64,000 bases of DNA from Bacteroidaceae bacterium (GTDB taxonomy: Bacteria > Bacteroidota > Bacteroidia > Bacteroidales > Bacteroidaceae), in NCBI GenBank assembly GCA_017619585.1, contig JAFZSA010000006.1:1-64000 (forward strand), read 5' to 3'. Numbering within the stretch: position 1 is the stretch's first letter; each line of letters starts with the position of its first letter. Made by a program: the position numbers and the translations under genes. A model generated the notes under the pieces. The model saw only the letters and a program-made list of their open reading frames with translations, did not search any database and had not been told where the DNA came from. Of this stretch, positions 34,383-45,312 are shown one piece after another.

Positions 34383-34545
34383 GGTTCAGTAAGTTCATAT
34401 GTCAGTTTCTTTAGCGAGCTATACACACCCTACCGTAGAAAAGAGTAAGAATTTATTCTTATTATATATAATAATATATATAATAAAATTTTTACACCAT
34501 ATTTTAGGCTGCCCGCTGAGAAAACTGACATCTGACATCTGAACC
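34383..34545. repeat. 163-bp inverted-repeat element, MITE-like
   Basis: The left arm (34383-34419) begins GGTTCAG and contains ATGTCAGTTTCTTTAGCG; the right arm (34511-34545), read in reverse complement, begins GGTTCAG and contains ATGTCAGTTTTCTCAGCG. The centre is very AT-rich with a TAAGAATTTATTCTTA palindrome. No coding frame and no clear target-site duplication are seen. Confidence 0.5.
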
Positions 34546-34627
34546 ACCAAACAGCCTTTCCGTACTGTCTTTTCCTGGATAGGGTAGTTCTTCTTCATTT
34601 TGGTTGAAAACCTTTAAAAGAAGCCCT

Positions 34628-34690
34628 TTTACTGCCACACGTAGGAAAATTTACTACTACACGTAAGAAATTTTTTTTCTACGTGTATCC
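34628..34690. repeat. 22-bp repeats with CACGTA core upstream of gyrA
   Basis: TTTACTGCCACACGTAGG (34628) and TTTACTACTACACGTAAG (34650) are 22 bp apart, and the core recurs inverted in CTACGTGTA (about 34679-34687). No gene lies here. Confidence 0.65.
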
Positions 34691-34814
34691 GTAAAAACTG
34701 TTTAACTAATGCCTTTTGATTTTTCAACTAATTTGAAGAAGAGCCAATAGGGGTGACTCTTTCTAAGCTTGTGTTGGTAAAATGTTGTTAATAGTAACAA
34801 TATTAATTGTTATA

Positions 34815-34846
34815 TTTGCATGTTTCGTTTTTTTGTTGTATCTTTG
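34815..34846 (+). promoter_or_regulatory. promoter of gyrA
   Basis: TTTG (34815-34818) and TATCTTTG (34839-34846) with a 20 bp spacer. The leader before the ATG at 34907 is about 55 nt. Confidence 0.8.
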
Positions 34847-34906
34847 TGGCACTTTTGGGCTTTTAATCCCAGTGTAGTTTTGAAATAAAGGTAAAACAAA
34901 TAATAA

Positions 34907-37420
34907 ATGGAAGACAAAGAAAGAATTATCAAGGTTGACATTGAGCAGGAAATGCGAAAAAGCTACATTGACTACTCCATGAGTGTTATTGTGGCTCGTG
35001 CCTTGCCCGATGTCAGAGACGGTTTCAAGCCCGTTCATCGTCGTATCCTCTTCGGTATGAAGGAACTGGGTAATGTTCATAGCAAACCCTATAAGAAGAG
35101 TGCACGTATTGTCGGTGAGGTGCTGGGTAAGTATCATCCCCACGGCGACAGCTCTGTATATGGTGCCTTGGTACGTATGGCTCAGGAATGGGCAATGCGT
35201 TACACATTGGTTGATGGTCAGGGTAACTTCGGTTCTATAGACGGTGATAGTCCTGCTGCCATGCGTTACACCGAGGCCCGTCTGAGTATGATGGGTGAGG
35301 CTATGATGGATGACCTGGATAAGGAAACCGTTGATATGACCATGAACTTTGACGATACCTTGCCAGAACCTACCGTTATGCCTACCAAGATTCCCAACCT
35401 CTTGGTGAATGGTGCAACAGGTATTGCCGTTGGTATGGCCACTAATATTCCTACACATAATCTGAGCGAGGTTATTGATGCCTGCGTTGCATATATAGAT
35501 AATGAGGATATGGACGTAGAGGCCTTGATGCAGTATGTGAAGGGTCCCGACTTCCCAACGGGTGCCTATATTATGGGTTTGCAGGGTATCAAGGATGCTT
35601 ATGAGACCGGTAGGGGACGTGTGATTATGCGTGCCAAGGCCGACATAGAGAGCGGTGACCTGCATGATAAGATTATTGTTACAGAGATTCCTTATGGTGT
35701 AAACAAGCAGCAGCTGATTGAGTACATTGCTCAGTTGGTTTCTGATAAGAAGCTGGAGGGGATCAGCAATGTGAACGACGAGAGTGACCGCGAGGGTATG
35801 CGTATCGTTGTGGATGTGAAGCGTGATGCTAACACTCGCGTTGTTCTGAACAAACTGTTCAAGATGACTCCTCTGCAGACGAGCTTCCCTGTAAACAGCA
35901 TTGCTTTGGTAAAGGGTCGTCCCCAGTTGCTGACGCTGAAGGACTTCATCAGCAACTTTGTAAAGCATCGTCACGAGGTTACCATCCGCAGAACTCAGTA
36001 CGATCTGCGCAAGGCTGAGGAGCGTGCACATATTCTGAAGGGTCTTATCATTGCCAGTGATAATATTGACGAGGTTGTTCAGATTATCAAGAAGAGTAAG
36101 ACTCCCGTTGATGCACAGCGTGCCTTGGAGGCAAGATTCCAGTTGGATGAGTTGCAGTCAAAGGCTATCGTAGATATGCGTCTGGCCCAGTTGACAGGTC
36201 TGAACCAGGAGAAGCTGCATGCAGAATTCGACGAGTTGATGGAGAAGATCAAGTACTACAACCAGATTCTTACCGATGACAGCCTCTGCCGCAAGGTTAT
36301 GAAGGATGAGCTGATCGAGATTAAGGATCAGTTCGGTGATGAGCGTCGTACAGAAATCCTGCCTAGCGCAGAGGAATTCAACGCAGAGGACTTCTATGCT
36401 GATGACGAGGTGGTTGTTACTATCTCTCACCTGGGATATGTAAAGCGTATTCCTCTGGCAGAGTTCAAGGCTCAAAACCGTGGTGGTATAGGCGTGAAGG
36501 CAACTGCTACCCGTGACAATGACTTCGTTGAGAAGATTTATCCTGCAACTATGCATAACACCATGATGTTCTTTACAGAACGTGGTCGTTGCTATTGGCT
36601 GAAGGTTTACGACATTCCTGAAGGAAGCAAGAACAATAAGGGACGTGCCATTCAGAACATGCTGAACATTGATGCAGGTGATAGCGTAACCAACTGCCTG
36701 TGCATCCGCAAGCTGAATGATCCCGACTTCTGCAAGACTCATTATGTAATGTTTGCTACCAGACAGGGTATCATAAAGAAGACTTGTCTGACAGAATACA
36801 GCCGTGTTCGTACCAATGGCGTGAACGCTATCAATATCCGCGAGGACGACAGCGTAGTAGCTGTTGAGCTGACAAACGGTAGCAACGAGATTATTGTTGC
36901 CAATGCTGGCGGTCGTGCTGTTAGATTCAACGAGTCAGAGGTTCGTCCTATGGGTCGTGTTAGTACAGGTGTACAGAGCATTATCCTTGACAAGGATCCC
37001 AGAGACGGTGTCATAGGCATGTGCGTAATCAACGATGTTGAGAACGAAAGCATCATGGTACTGAGTGAGAACGGATTCGGTAAGCGTACCGATGTTGAGG
37101 AATACCGCAAGACAAGTCGTCACTGTAAGGGTGTCAAGACCATTGCTATCACAGAGAAGACCGGCTATCTGGTTGCTATCCTAGTTGTAAAGGACGAGGA
37201 TGATTTGATGATTATCAACAAGAGCGGTATCACAATCCGTCTGCATGCTGATGACATCAAGACAACCAAGAGCCGTGTTACTCAGGGTGTTAAGGTCATC
37301 GAACTGAAGAAGCGTAACGACGTTATCAGTCACCTGAGTGTTGTTCCCCGTTCAGATGAAGAGGAAGAGACAACAGAGGCTTCCGAGGAAACAGCGGCCG
37401 AAAATGAGTCAAATGAATAA
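34907..37420 (+). CDS. gyrA: DNA gyrase subunit A
   Basis: An 837-residue type II topoisomerase subunit that cuts and rejoins DNA during negative supercoiling. The catalytic tyrosine follows the [11 protein letters not shown] region. The quinolone-resistance region reads [19 protein letters not shown]: the Ser83 equivalent is serine, but the position of E. coli Asp87 is glycine. The C-terminal beta-pinwheel holds a degenerate GyrA box (QNRGGIG), which marks it as gyrase rather than topoisomerase IV. The last about 20 residues are Glu/Thr/Ser-rich and acidic. Two TPR protein genes follow in the same direction with a 36 bp gap. Confidence 0.97.
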   Translation: MEDKERIIKVDIEQEMRKSYIDYSMSVIVARALPDVRDGFKPVHRRILFGMKELGNVHSKPYKKSARIVGEVLGKYHPHGDSSVYGALVRMAQEWAMRYTLVDGQGNFGSIDGDSPAAMRYTEARLSMMGEAMMDDLDKETVDMTMNFDDTLPEPTVMPTKIPNLLVNGATGIAVGMATNIPTHNLSEVIDACVAYIDNEDMDVEALMQYVKGPDFPTGAYIMGLQGIKDAYETGRGRVIMRAKADIESGDLHDKIIVTEIPYGVNKQQLIEYIAQLVSDKKLEGISNVNDESDREGMRIVVDVKRDANTRVVLNKLFKMTPLQTSFPVNSIALVKGRPQLLTLKDFISNFVKHRHEVTIRRTQYDLRKAEERAHILKGLIIASDNIDEVVQIIKKSKTPVDAQRALEARFQLDELQSKAIVDMRLAQLTGLNQEKLHAEFDELMEKIKYYNQILTDDSLCRKVMKDELIEIKDQFGDERRTEILPSAEEFNAEDFYADDEVVVTISHLGYVKRIPLAEFKAQNRGGIGVKATATRDNDFVEKIYPATMHNTMMFFTERGRCYWLKVYDIPEGSKNNKGRAIQNMLNIDAGDSVTNCLCIRKLNDPDFCKTHYVMFATRQGIIKKTCLTEYSRVRTNGVNAINIREDDSVVAVELTNGSNEIIVANAGGRAVRFNESEVRPMGRVSTGVQSIILDKDPRDGVIGMCVINDVENESIMVLSENGFGKRTDVEEYRKTSRHCKGVKTIAITEKTGYLVAILVVKDEDDLMIINKSGITIRLHADDIKTTKSRVTQGVKVIELKKRNDVISHLSVVPRSDEEEETTEASEETAAENESNE

Positions 37421-37456
37421 ATAACTAATAATCAACCAATTAACAATACTAACGTT

Positions 37457-38761
37457 ATGAAAAAGATTATTGTATCACTTGCCGTTCTGTTCTGCGTAGG
37501 CAACGTAATGGCACAGACTCCTGAAGAGAAAGCTGCTCTGAAGGAAGCTAAGAAAGAGGCTAAGACTTGTCTGGCAGAGGCTCAGAAGATCAAGGATGCG
37601 ATTGAGCCAAAAATCCAAGATAAGAGTGCTGACGATTCTGAAGTTTTGGAGAAGTATGCCAAGGCAGTTGACTTTGTAAATAAGGCACTTAAAACCAATA
37701 CTATCGAGGAGAAAAGATTTGGCGAGATTTACAAGATGCTTGCTGACCTGACTCTGCCTGTAAACAACATCTTCCTTAGCAAAGCTTCTAACAAGCAGAC
37801 TTTTGATACTCTATATTTTTACAACAACCTGAAGACTCTGACAGAGAGTTTGCACAAGGAGTTGAAGTATACCAAACTATCAACTGGCGAGTACGGAAAC
37901 GAGGCTTATCTGAAGACAAAGAAACTTCATTTGGCAAACAGTGGAGTTTACTATATCTATGCAGCTCAGTTCCTGGCAGATTCCAAACGTCCAGATATGG
38001 CCTTGGAGGCATACGATGTTGCAATGAACTACGAGAAGAACTATCCTGAGATTGCCGGTATGCCTGATATGCGTATCAGCGAGGCCCAGATGGCTTACTA
38101 TGCCTTCCATACTGCTCATAATGCCAAGATGTTTGATGCTATGGACAAATATTATGAGAAGGCTTTGCAGTTTACTGAGGGTGCTGAAGGTGTAAAGCAG
38201 GTTAAGGTGATGTCTTATCTTGAGAAGGGTGATTCTGTTGCATGGGCCAACTATCTGCGCGAAACCACTCTGAAAGATCCTGCCAATAACACAGATTATA
38301 TTCAGATGCTGCTGGCATATTATCAGAAGTTCGGAAAGGAAAAGATGCTTGAATATGCTGACGCTATTCTGGCCGTTGATCCTAACCTGTACATTGCCAA
38401 TTATGGTAAGGCTTATGTGCTGTTTGCTACCAACAAGTATGATGAAGCCCTGGAGGTTTACAAGAAATGTGCTGAGATTAAAAGCGACTCATACGATGCT
38501 TGGTATCAGTGCGGACTTTGTAAATATCGTCAGGCCTTGGATTTGAACAATACCATCAGCTCCATTAAGAACAGAGCCAAGGCTCAGGAAACCCTCGAGA
38601 AGACGAAGGGTCTCTTTGCTGAGGCATTGCCTTTCTTCGAGAAGGCTCGTGAATGTATGCCTGATGATCCAGAGAAATGGGCATATGAGTTGAAGCAGTG
38701 CTATACCGTAACAGGTAATGCTGCCAAAGCCTCTGAAATGTCGAAACTGATTGGTGATTAA
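37457..38761 (+). CDS. secreted tetratricopeptide repeat protein
   Basis: A 434-residue protein with a signal peptide (MKKIIVSLAVLFCVGNVMAQ), a lysine/glutamate-rich helical segment and several TPR-like helix pairs; the clearest are near residues 280-370 (YIANYGKAYVLFATNKYDEA and DAWYQCGLCKYRQALD). TPR proteins act as binding scaffolds; here it should lie in the periplasm. It follows gyrA by 36 bp and its stop overlaps the start of the next TPR gene (TAATG). The coupling of gyrA with TPR genes has no obvious functional reason. The partner is unknown. Confidence 0.85.
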   Translation: MKKIIVSLAVLFCVGNVMAQTPEEKAALKEAKKEAKTCLAEAQKIKDAIEPKIQDKSADDSEVLEKYAKAVDFVNKALKTNTIEEKRFGEIYKMLADLTLPVNNIFLSKASNKQTFDTLYFYNNLKTLTESLHKELKYTKLSTGEYGNEAYLKTKKLHLANSGVYYIYAAQFLADSKRPDMALEAYDVAMNYEKNYPEIAGMPDMRISEAQMAYYAFHTAHNAKMFDAMDKYYEKALQFTEGAEGVKQVKVMSYLEKGDSVAWANYLRETTLKDPANNTDYIQMLLAYYQKFGKEKMLEYADAILAVDPNLYIANYGKAYVLFATNKYDEALEVYKKCAEIKSDSYDAWYQCGLCKYRQALDLNNTISSIKNRAKAQETLEKTKGLFAEALPFFEKARECMPDDPEKWAYELKQCYTVTGNAAKASEMSKLIGD

Positions 38762-39996
38762 TGAAGCGAATACTATTTTTATTCATTTTATTAAGTTTAA
38801 TAAATGCGGGTGCTTATGCTGCAGATAAGCAGAAGTCCCCGAAATTAGTCAAGTTAGCAACCTTACACAAGGCTGCTAACTTGGCCATTAAGAATTCTAA
38901 TGGTCAGGATAACGCCAAGAAGAATCTGTTGGGCGCCCTGGATAGAGAGAATCTGACCAGCAAGGACAGGGCTAATATCTACTATACATGTGCCCTGCTG
39001 GACGAATCCCTGAATAGTATCCAGAATACAAAGGCCTATCTGAAGCAAGTTTGTGATACGGCTGCCCTGTTCAGTACCTTGCTGAATATGTATGGCAATC
39101 TGTATAAGTGCGACAGCGTTGATGCCCTTCCTAATGCTAAGGGTGTGGTGAAGCTGAAATACAATTCCAAGACAAACAGCCTACGCTCAAAGCACTTGAC
39201 CAATATTCTGAATGGTGGTAAATACTACCTGTCGAAGAATAATTATGCTATGGCATACAATTTCTTCGATTCTTATCACACATACACCCGCCCATCTGAT
39301 GCCAATCTTCCCAAGGTGGCATATTGGGCTACTTTCTCGAGTTACAAGCTTGGGCAGTATGACAATACACTGAAATATATTGATCAGGCCTTCAGTGCTG
39401 TAGGAGAAAATGAGGGGGCTATCTTGCAGGAATACAAATGCAGGTCTCATCAGGCTCTGAAAAATGATTCTTCCTATATCAAGGATCTGGTTGATGGTGT
39501 AAGAAAATATCCCAGCCACGATTTCTTCTTTGTAAATCTGGCCGACATCTATTGCGAGAAGCATATGTATAAAGAGGGGCTTGCTTTGGCTGACTCTTTA
39601 ATCAAACTTGACCCAGAGAAACCTTTGTATTGGTTTTCTAAGTCGAAGTACATGCTTGCTGAAAATGACTATGAGAAGTGTATAGAATACTCTGACAGTA
39701 CTATACGTCGTGACAGTACCTATACAGATGCATACTATAATAAAGGAATCTCCTTCCTGAATCTTGCCTGGATTCGTCAGGATGGTGCTTGTACAGACCT
39801 GTTGGACCCCAAATGTCTGGAGGACAAGAAGGCTATTGAATCTCTTTACAGAAAGGCACAGCCCTGTATGGAAATGGTAAGGAAATTAGAGCCTGAGAAT
39901 AAAGACAGATGGGGTAGGCATCTATACCGCATCTATATGTTCTTGAATAGAGGGAAGGAGTTTGAGGAAATTGACAAACTCCTCCGCTCTAATTAA
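38761..39996 (+). CDS. second secreted tetratricopeptide repeat protein
   Basis: A 411-residue protein with a signal peptide (MKRILFLFILLSLINAGAYA) followed by TPR-like repeats; clear ones are around residues 160-215 and 265-345 (ADIYCEKHMYKEGLALADSL, KSKYMLAENDYEKCIEYSDS). It resembles its upstream neighbour in layout and may be a diverged duplicate. Translation is coupled to it by a one-base overlap. It ends 3 bp before the stop of convergent glyA; no terminator hairpin was found in that tiny gap. Confidence 0.83.
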   Translation: MKRILFLFILLSLINAGAYAADKQKSPKLVKLATLHKAANLAIKNSNGQDNAKKNLLGALDRENLTSKDRANIYYTCALLDESLNSIQNTKAYLKQVCDTAALFSTLLNMYGNLYKCDSVDALPNAKGVVKLKYNSKTNSLRSKHLTNILNGGKYYLSKNNYAMAYNFFDSYHTYTRPSDANLPKVAYWATFSSYKLGQYDNTLKYIDQAFSAVGENEGAILQEYKCRSHQALKNDSSYIKDLVDGVRKYPSHDFFFVNLADIYCEKHMYKEGLALADSLIKLDPEKPLYWFSKSKYMLAENDYEKCIEYSDSTIRRDSTYTDAYYNKGISFLNLAWIRQDGACTDLLDPKCLEDKKAIESLYRKAQPCMEMVRKLEPENKDRWGRHLYRIYMFLNRGKEFEEIDKLLRSN

Positions 39997-39999
39997 GGA

Positions 40000-41280
40000 T
40001 TAATATGCAAAGAGAGGATAATCTGCCATGATGGCATTAACCTCACTACGTACCTGAGCAATTACATTCTCATCTTCAGGAGCGTTCAGAACACGCTCGA
40101 TGAAATCTGCAATCTTAATCATGAGGTCTTCCTTGGCACCGCGTGTGGTGATGGCTGGTGTTCCTAAACGGATACCGCTTGTCTGGAAAGCACTGCGTGT
40201 GTCAAAGGGAATCATGTTCTTGTTAACTGTAATGTCTGCTGCAACAAGAGCCTTCTCTGCTACTTTACCAGTCAAATCGGGATACTTGTTACGGAGGTCA
40301 ACCAGCATTGAATGATTGTCTGTTCCGCCAGAAACAATATTGAATCCGCGCTTGATAAGCTCGTCGGCCAGAACAGCTGCGTTCTTCTTTACCTGAAGTG
40401 CCCACTCCTTGAAGGCAGGAGAGAGAGCCTCGCTGAATGCAACAGCTTTGGCAGCAATTACGTGCTCCAGGGGACCGCCCTGAATACCGGGGAATACTGC
40501 GCTGTTGAGCAGGGCTGACATCATCTTAACCTCTCCCTTAGGAGTTTTCTTGCCCCAGGGATTCTCGAAGTCCTTGCCCATGAGGATGATACCACCACGG
40601 GGACCGCGCAGGGTCTTGTGTGTGGTACTTGTTACGATATGAGCATATTTAACGGGGTTGTCCAGCAGACCTGCAGCAATAAGACCGGCAGGGTGAGCCA
40701 TGTCAATCATAAGGATAGCGCCTACAGAGTCGGCAATCTTACGCATACGTGCATAATCCCATTCACGGCTATAGGCAGAACCGCCACCGATAATCATCTT
40801 GGGCTTGTGCTCAAGAGCCAGGCGCTCCATCTCGTCATAGTCAACTCGACCGGTTTCCTTATTCAAGTTATAACCAATAGGCTTGTACACAATACCGCTA
40901 GTATTAACAAGTGAACCGTGGCTAAGATGCCCTCCATGATCAAGGTTCAAACCCATGAAGGTGTCGCCTGGATTCAAGCATGCCAAGAATACTGCTGCGT
41001 TGGCCTGAGCACCAGAGTGGGGCTGAACATTAGCATATTCTGCACCGAAGAGTTCCTTTACACGATCAATTGCCAACTGCTCTACTTCGTCAACAACCTG
41101 ACAACCGCCATAGTAGCGCTTACCGGGATAACCCTCGGCGTACTTGTTTGTCAGGCATGAGCCCATGGCAGCCATAACCTGGTCACTTACAAAGTTCTCT
41201 GATGCGATTAGTTCAATGCCTCGCATCTGACGCTGATGTTCTTTCTCAATCAAGGAGAAAATAGTAGTGTCTTTGTCCAT
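40000..41280 (-). CDS. glyA: serine hydroxymethyltransferase
   Basis: A 426-residue PLP enzyme that converts serine and tetrahydrofolate to glycine and methylene-tetrahydrofolate. The PLP lysine lies in [15 protein letters not shown], and [21 protein letters not shown] and [14 protein letters not shown] are intact. ATG 41280 ([15 protein letters not shown]) fits the family; a TTG three codons earlier is less likely. It follows pyrI on the same strand after 38 bp, so it may share the pyrBI transcript and link one-carbon units to pyrimidine synthesis; a promoter in that gap was not seen. Confidence 0.96.
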   Translation of the reverse strand: MDKDTTIFSLIEKEHQRQMRGIELIASENFVSDQVMAAMGSCLTNKYAEGYPGKRYYGGCQVVDEVEQLAIDRVKELFGAEYANVQPHSGAQANAAVFLACLNPGDTFMGLNLDHGGHLSHGSLVNTSGIVYKPIGYNLNKETGRVDYDEMERLALEHKPKMIIGGGSAYSREWDYARMRKIADSVGAILMIDMAHPAGLIAAGLLDNPVKYAHIVTSTTHKTLRGPRGGIILMGKDFENPWGKKTPKGEVKMMSALLNSAVFPGIQGGPLEHVIAAKAVAFSEALSPAFKEWALQVKKNAAVLADELIKRGFNIVSGGTDNHSMLVDLRNKYPDLTGKVAEKALVAADITVNKNMIPFDTRSAFQTSGIRLGTPAITTRGAKEDLMIKIADFIERVLNAPEDENVIAQVRSEVNAIMADYPLFAY

Positions 41281-41318
41281 AAGATACAATACCTAATAAT
41301 TATAACAAATTTTCCTGT

Positions 41319-41774
41319 TTAGATTAATTTCACGTTGTTCAATGTGACTTCCCTGTTGCAATAACGACATTGCAGAATTCCTTTTTCCTTGTCCAGAACA
41401 TGGAAGTGGGTTTTCATGGGCTCGTTGTTGGTTATGCATTTGTGATTGTCGCACTTGATGATGCCAATAAGTTCGTCCGGCATCTTGACTTGCTTTTTCT
41501 CTACAACTTCAAAATCACGAATGATAGCCAGCGTGACATTGGGCGTGACTACTGACAACTGGTTCAGTTCTTCGTCAGTAAAGAACCTGTCTGCAATCTT
41601 GAGGATGCTCTTATGCTCCATCTTCTTGCTTTTCAGGTTGATACCAATGGTTACAGAAGTGCTGACATTCTCAAGATGAAGCAGACTTATGACCTCGAAT
41701 ATTTTTGCTGATGGTATATGATCTATAACAGTACCGTTCTCAAGTGCTGCTACTTGTAATTCCTGACGTTTCAT
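41319..41774 (-). CDS. pyrI: aspartate carbamoyltransferase regulatory chain
   Basis: A 151-residue regulatory subunit that binds CTP or ATP in its N-terminal half and zinc in its C-terminal half. The four zinc cysteines are visible as CDNHKC and CRYC. It joins PyrB in the allosteric ATCase complex, so feedback control by CTP is expected. The start overlaps the pyrB stop by four bases (ATGA). Confidence 0.96.
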   Translation of the reverse strand: MKRQELQVAALENGTVIDHIPSAKIFEVISLLHLENVSTSVTIGINLKSKKMEHKSILKIADRFFTDEELNQLSVVTPNVTLAIIRDFEVVEKKQVKMPDELIGIIKCDNHKCITNNEPMKTHFHVLDKEKGILQCRYCNREVTLNNVKLI

Positions 41775-42718
41775 GCAATAATGGTTTTGTCGTTTTTAAT
41801 GTCATCTAATGTAATTCCCAAGGCATCGCATATCAATGCCTGTCTTGCATACAATCCGTTGCGAGCCTGCTGGAAGTAGTAGGCGTATGGTGTGTTGTCG
41901 ATGCTGTATTCAATCTCGTTGACACGGGGCAGGGGATGTAGGATCTTCATGTTTTGACGTGCTTTGGAAAGCATATTCTCCTTCAGAAGGTAGCGGTCCT
42001 TGACCCTCTCATACTCTTCCAAATCCGTGAAGCGCTCACGCTGCACACGAGTCATATAGAGAATATCTGCACCTGCAATGGTATTTGAATCAAAGTCCTG
42101 ATGCTCAAAGAATTTTATGTTATTCTCCTTGCAATACATCTTATAATAATCTGGCATTGCCAATTCATCTGGTGCGATGAAGTGGAATGTGGGGTTAAAG
42201 TGACGCATGGCGGTAATAATACTATGTACTGTTCTGCCATACTTCAGGTCGCCCACCAGATAAATATTCAGATTCTCCAAGGTTCCCTGAGTTTTGTAGA
42301 TGGAATAAAGGTCAAGCATTGTCTGGCTGGGGTGCTGGTTGGCACCGTCTCCGGCATTGACAATGGGAACAGGTGATATCTCGCTTGCATACTGAGCGGC
42401 CCCTTCCAGATAATGGCGCATGACAATAATGTCTGCATAGTTGGAAACCATCATGATGGTATCTTTCAGTGTCTCTCCCTTTGTTCCGCTTGTTACCTTG
42501 GGGTCGGCAAAGCCAATGACTTTGGCTCCCAGACGATTTGCTGCAGTCTCAAAACTTAATCTTGTTCTGGTACTGGGCTCGAAAAACAATGTTGCTACGA
42601 TTTTCCCATCAAGAATCTTTCTGTTAGGATGGCGTTCAAACTCTTGAGCCATTTCAATGAGATACAGCAGTTTCTCCTTGGAATGCTTGGCAATTGTTAC
42701 AAGACTTCTTGTTTCCAT
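41771..42718 (-). CDS. pyrB: aspartate carbamoyltransferase catalytic chain
   Basis: A 315-residue enzyme forming carbamoyl-aspartate, the committed step of pyrimidine synthesis. The carbamoyl phosphate site [13 protein letters not shown] and the [14 protein letters not shown] motif are present, with the RVQRERF segment for aspartate. It is the first gene of a unit with pyrI and probably glyA. A TAATTTTG element on the minus strand (42756-42763) is the likely promoter; no attenuator leader is visible in the short upstream region. Confidence 0.97.
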   Translation of the reverse strand: METRSLVTIAKHSKEKLLYLIEMAQEFERHPNRKILDGKIVATLFFEPSTRTRLSFETAANRLGAKVIGFADPKVTSGTKGETLKDTIMMVSNYADIIVMRHYLEGAAQYASEISPVPIVNAGDGANQHPSQTMLDLYSIYKTQGTLENLNIYLVGDLKYGRTVHSIITAMRHFNPTFHFIAPDELAMPDYYKMYCKENNIKFFEHQDFDSNTIAGADILYMTRVQRERFTDLEEYERVKDRYLLKENMLSKARQNMKILHPLPRVNEIEYSIDNTPYAYYFQQARNGLYARQALICDALGITLDDIKNDKTIIA

Positions 42719-42755
42719 ATTTCTCCGAGAATATTACATATTATTTTTCGGGCTT

Positions 42756-42763
42756 CAAAATTA
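42756..42763 (-). promoter_or_regulatory. -7 element of pyrB-pyrI
   Basis: TAATTTTG on the minus strand, 38 bp before the pyrB ATG; the -33 match is weak. Confidence 0.5.
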
Positions 42764-42858
42764 TATATTTTTTTTGTTTCATGCAATATGCGTGCCTGAG
42801 TAGATATATAATGTACGTTATTTTGTTTTTATTTGACGGTTTTATAAAAATTTATTTG

Positions 42859-42866
42859 TAACTTTG
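42859..42866 (+). promoter_or_regulatory. -7 element of the PBP1A gene
   Basis: TAACTTTG, 20 bp before the ATG at 42886. A TTTG at 42832-42835 lies 23 bp upstream, slightly farther than usual. Confidence 0.6.
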
Positions 42867-42885
42867 TAGCCAAATATTCGCTATT

Positions 42886-45216
42886 ATGAGGAAACGTGTT
42901 TTTCTGTATATTTGGACAATATATATCCTGCTAGTTGCTGCTGCCGGAGGCATCTTTTATTGCATCTTCAATGGATATATTGGCTATATGCCTGAAATAG
43001 AGGAATTAGAGAATCCCGTTAACAAATATGCATCACAGGTTATATCCGCCGACGGCAAGCTGATAGGAACATGGAGCTATAGTCGGGCTAACAGAATATT
43101 TGTTGGATATAATGACATCGCTCCCTCTGTAATTCAGGCACTTGTGGCAACGGAAGACGAGCGCTTCTACGAACATAGCGGTATTGATATAAAAGCACTC
43201 TTCAGAGCTATTGTAAAACGTGGCATTTTTATGCAGAAAAGTGCGGGTGGCGGTAGTACCATTACCCAGCAGCTTGCCAAGCAGCTCTATTCAGAGAAGG
43301 CAGAAAATGTCAAGGAGAGACTCCTGCAGAAACCTATTGAATGGGTAATTGCATTGAAGCTGGAGCGATATTATACTAAAGAGGAGATACTGACAATGTA
43401 TCTCAACCACTTTGACTTCCTGCATAATGCCGTGGGTATCAAGACTGCAGCAAAAACCTATTTCGGCAAGGACCCCAAAGACCTGACCGTTACAGAGAGT
43501 GCTACCTTGGTTGGTATGTGCAAGAATCCCAGCTACTTTAATCCTGTAAGAAATCCCGAAAGGTGCGAACAACGAAGAAATGTTGTTTTGGCACAGATGG
43601 AGAAAGCCGGCTACCTTTCATCTGAAGAAGCTGATCAGTTGAAGCTTCAGCCATTGACCCTGAGCTTCCACAGAACGGACCATAAGGAGGGTGCTGCTGC
43701 CTATTTGCGTGATTACCTAAGGCAGATTCTGATGGCCAAGAAGCCCCAGAGGTCTGATTATGCCAGTTGGCAAGACCAGAAGTTCTATGAAGATTCACTT
43801 GCCTGGGAGACGGATCCTGCATACGGGTGGTGCAATAAGAATGTAAAAAGAGATGGAACCAACTATAATATATATACAGACGGATTGAAAGTTTACACTA
43901 CCATTGATTCCCGAATGCAGCAGTATGCGGAAGAGGCAGTAAGGAAACATGTGGTAGATGAACTTCAACCCGTATTCGAAAAGGAATTGAGGACTAACAA
44001 GAATGCCCCGTATGCCAGCTCATTGAGCGCAGATGAGGTTGCCAAGAAATTCCAGCGTGCAAAACGTCAGTGTGCACGGTATATTCAGATGAAGGCAGAA
44101 GGATACTCCGAGTCCGAAATAGAAGACGCTTTCAATAAGCCTATAGAAATGACCGTTTATACTCCTCACGGAGAAATAGATACCCTGATGAGCCCTTCAG
44201 ACAGTCTCAAGTATTACAAACGATTCCTTAGATCAGGCTTTATGGTCATGGAAAACGAGACGGGATATGTAAAGGCCTATGTAGGTGGAACGGATTTCTC
44301 TCATTTCCAGTATGATATGTGTACCCAAGGAAGAAGGCAGGTGGGCTCTACCATCAAACCTTATCTGTACTCTCTGGCTATGGAGAATGGTTGGAGTCCT
44401 TGTGATGAAGCTCCTAATATACAACAGACCTATCAGGTTGGTAATCAGACATGGACGCCAAGAAATGACAGTAGGGCAAGATATGGCGAGATGGTTACAC
44501 TGAAGTGGGGTTTGGCTATGAGTAACAACTGGATTTCAGCCTGGCTGATGAGCCAGCTTTCTCCTTCTGCTCTTGTAAGACTTCTGCATGAGTATGGTAT
44601 TCTGAATAAGGATATTGTACCATCTATGTCTCTTTGTCTGGGTCCCTGCGACATATCTGTCTCTGAAATGGTAGGTGCATACTCTGCTTTCCCCATGAAG
44701 GGCGTAAGAAGAATTCCTATGTATATTACCAGAATTGAGGATTCTGAAGGTAATATTGTTGCTGAGTTCCTGCCTCGTGTTCATGAGGTCATTTCAGAGG
44801 AATCATCCTACAAAATGATTACACTGATGCGTGGTGTTGTTGACAGTGGTACGGGTGGTAGAATGCGTAACAGATATAAGATATACGCCCCTATGGGTGG
44901 TAAGACTGGTACTACTAACATGAACTCTGACGGATGGTTCGTTGGATATACTCCCTCCCTTACGTTCGGTTCGTGGGTAGGCGGTGAAGAGCGTGACATA
45001 CACTTTGCCGCAACAGCATATGGTCAGGGTTCTAATTCTGCCTTGCCCATAGCGGCATACTTCCTGCAGAAAGTATATGCAGATAACAGCCTGCACTATT
45101 CTCCTACTGAGAATTTTGTTGTGCCAAGTAATTTTAATCCCTGTGCTTCCTATAATGACGAGTTCGAAGATGGCGAGGAAATAGAGGAGGTAATGCTGGA
45201 TAATTTATCTAATTAG
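42886..45216 (+). CDS. mrcA: class A penicillin-binding protein (PBP1A family)
   Basis: A 776-residue bifunctional peptidoglycan synthase. An N-terminal membrane segment (about 7-30) is followed by the GT51 glycosyltransferase (ATEDERFYEHSGID, GGSTITQQLAKQL, KILEW-like ERYYTKEEILTMYLN). The transpeptidase part has the active serine in VGSTIKP (SxxK), MSNNW (SxN equivalent) and KTGTT (KTG). It makes and cross-links glycan strands in the periplasm. It ends with a short acidic tail. No division- or elongation-specific feature can be read, so the cell role is left open. Confidence 0.94.
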   Translation: MRKRVFLYIWTIYILLVAAAGGIFYCIFNGYIGYMPEIEELENPVNKYASQVISADGKLIGTWSYSRANRIFVGYNDIAPSVIQALVATEDERFYEHSGIDIKALFRAIVKRGIFMQKSAGGGSTITQQLAKQLYSEKAENVKERLLQKPIEWVIALKLERYYTKEEILTMYLNHFDFLHNAVGIKTAAKTYFGKDPKDLTVTESATLVGMCKNPSYFNPVRNPERCEQRRNVVLAQMEKAGYLSSEEADQLKLQPLTLSFHRTDHKEGAAAYLRDYLRQILMAKKPQRSDYASWQDQKFYEDSLAWETDPAYGWCNKNVKRDGTNYNIYTDGLKVYTTIDSRMQQYAEEAVRKHVVDELQPVFEKELRTNKNAPYASSLSADEVAKKFQRAKRQCARYIQMKAEGYSESEIEDAFNKPIEMTVYTPHGEIDTLMSPSDSLKYYKRFLRSGFMVMENETGYVKAYVGGTDFSHFQYDMCTQGRRQVGSTIKPYLYSLAMENGWSPCDEAPNIQQTYQVGNQTWTPRNDSRARYGEMVTLKWGLAMSNNWISAWLMSQLSPSALVRLLHEYGILNKDIVPSMSLCLGPCDISVSEMVGAYSAFPMKGVRRIPMYITRIEDSEGNIVAEFLPRVHEVISEESSYKMITLMRGVVDSGTGGRMRNRYKIYAPMGGKTGTTNMNSDGWFVGYTPSLTFGSWVGGEERDIHFAATAYGQGSNSALPIAAYFLQKVYADNSLHYSPTENFVVPSNFNPCASYNDEFEDGEEIEEVMLDNLSN

Positions 45217-45265
45217 CGTGTGTCGGGGATATAGTTTAAAAACATTTAAAGTCTATTAGTTGATC

Positions 45266-45295
45266 TTGCAGTGTTGAACCATATAATTAAATTTG
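45266..45295 (+). promoter_or_regulatory. promoter of the MORN gene
   Basis: TTG (45266-45268) and TAAATTTG (45288-45295), 19 bp apart. It decides the start: transcription begins near 45302, so the ATG at 45313 is used and a longer frame from 45271 is not. Confidence 0.6.
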
Positions 45296-45312
45296 TTGAA
45301 AATATATACAAA

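Noticed and set aside
34763..36031. Minus-strand open frame of about 420 codons covering the start of gyrA
   Set aside because: It is antisense to well-conserved gyrA and has the composition of a shadow frame.
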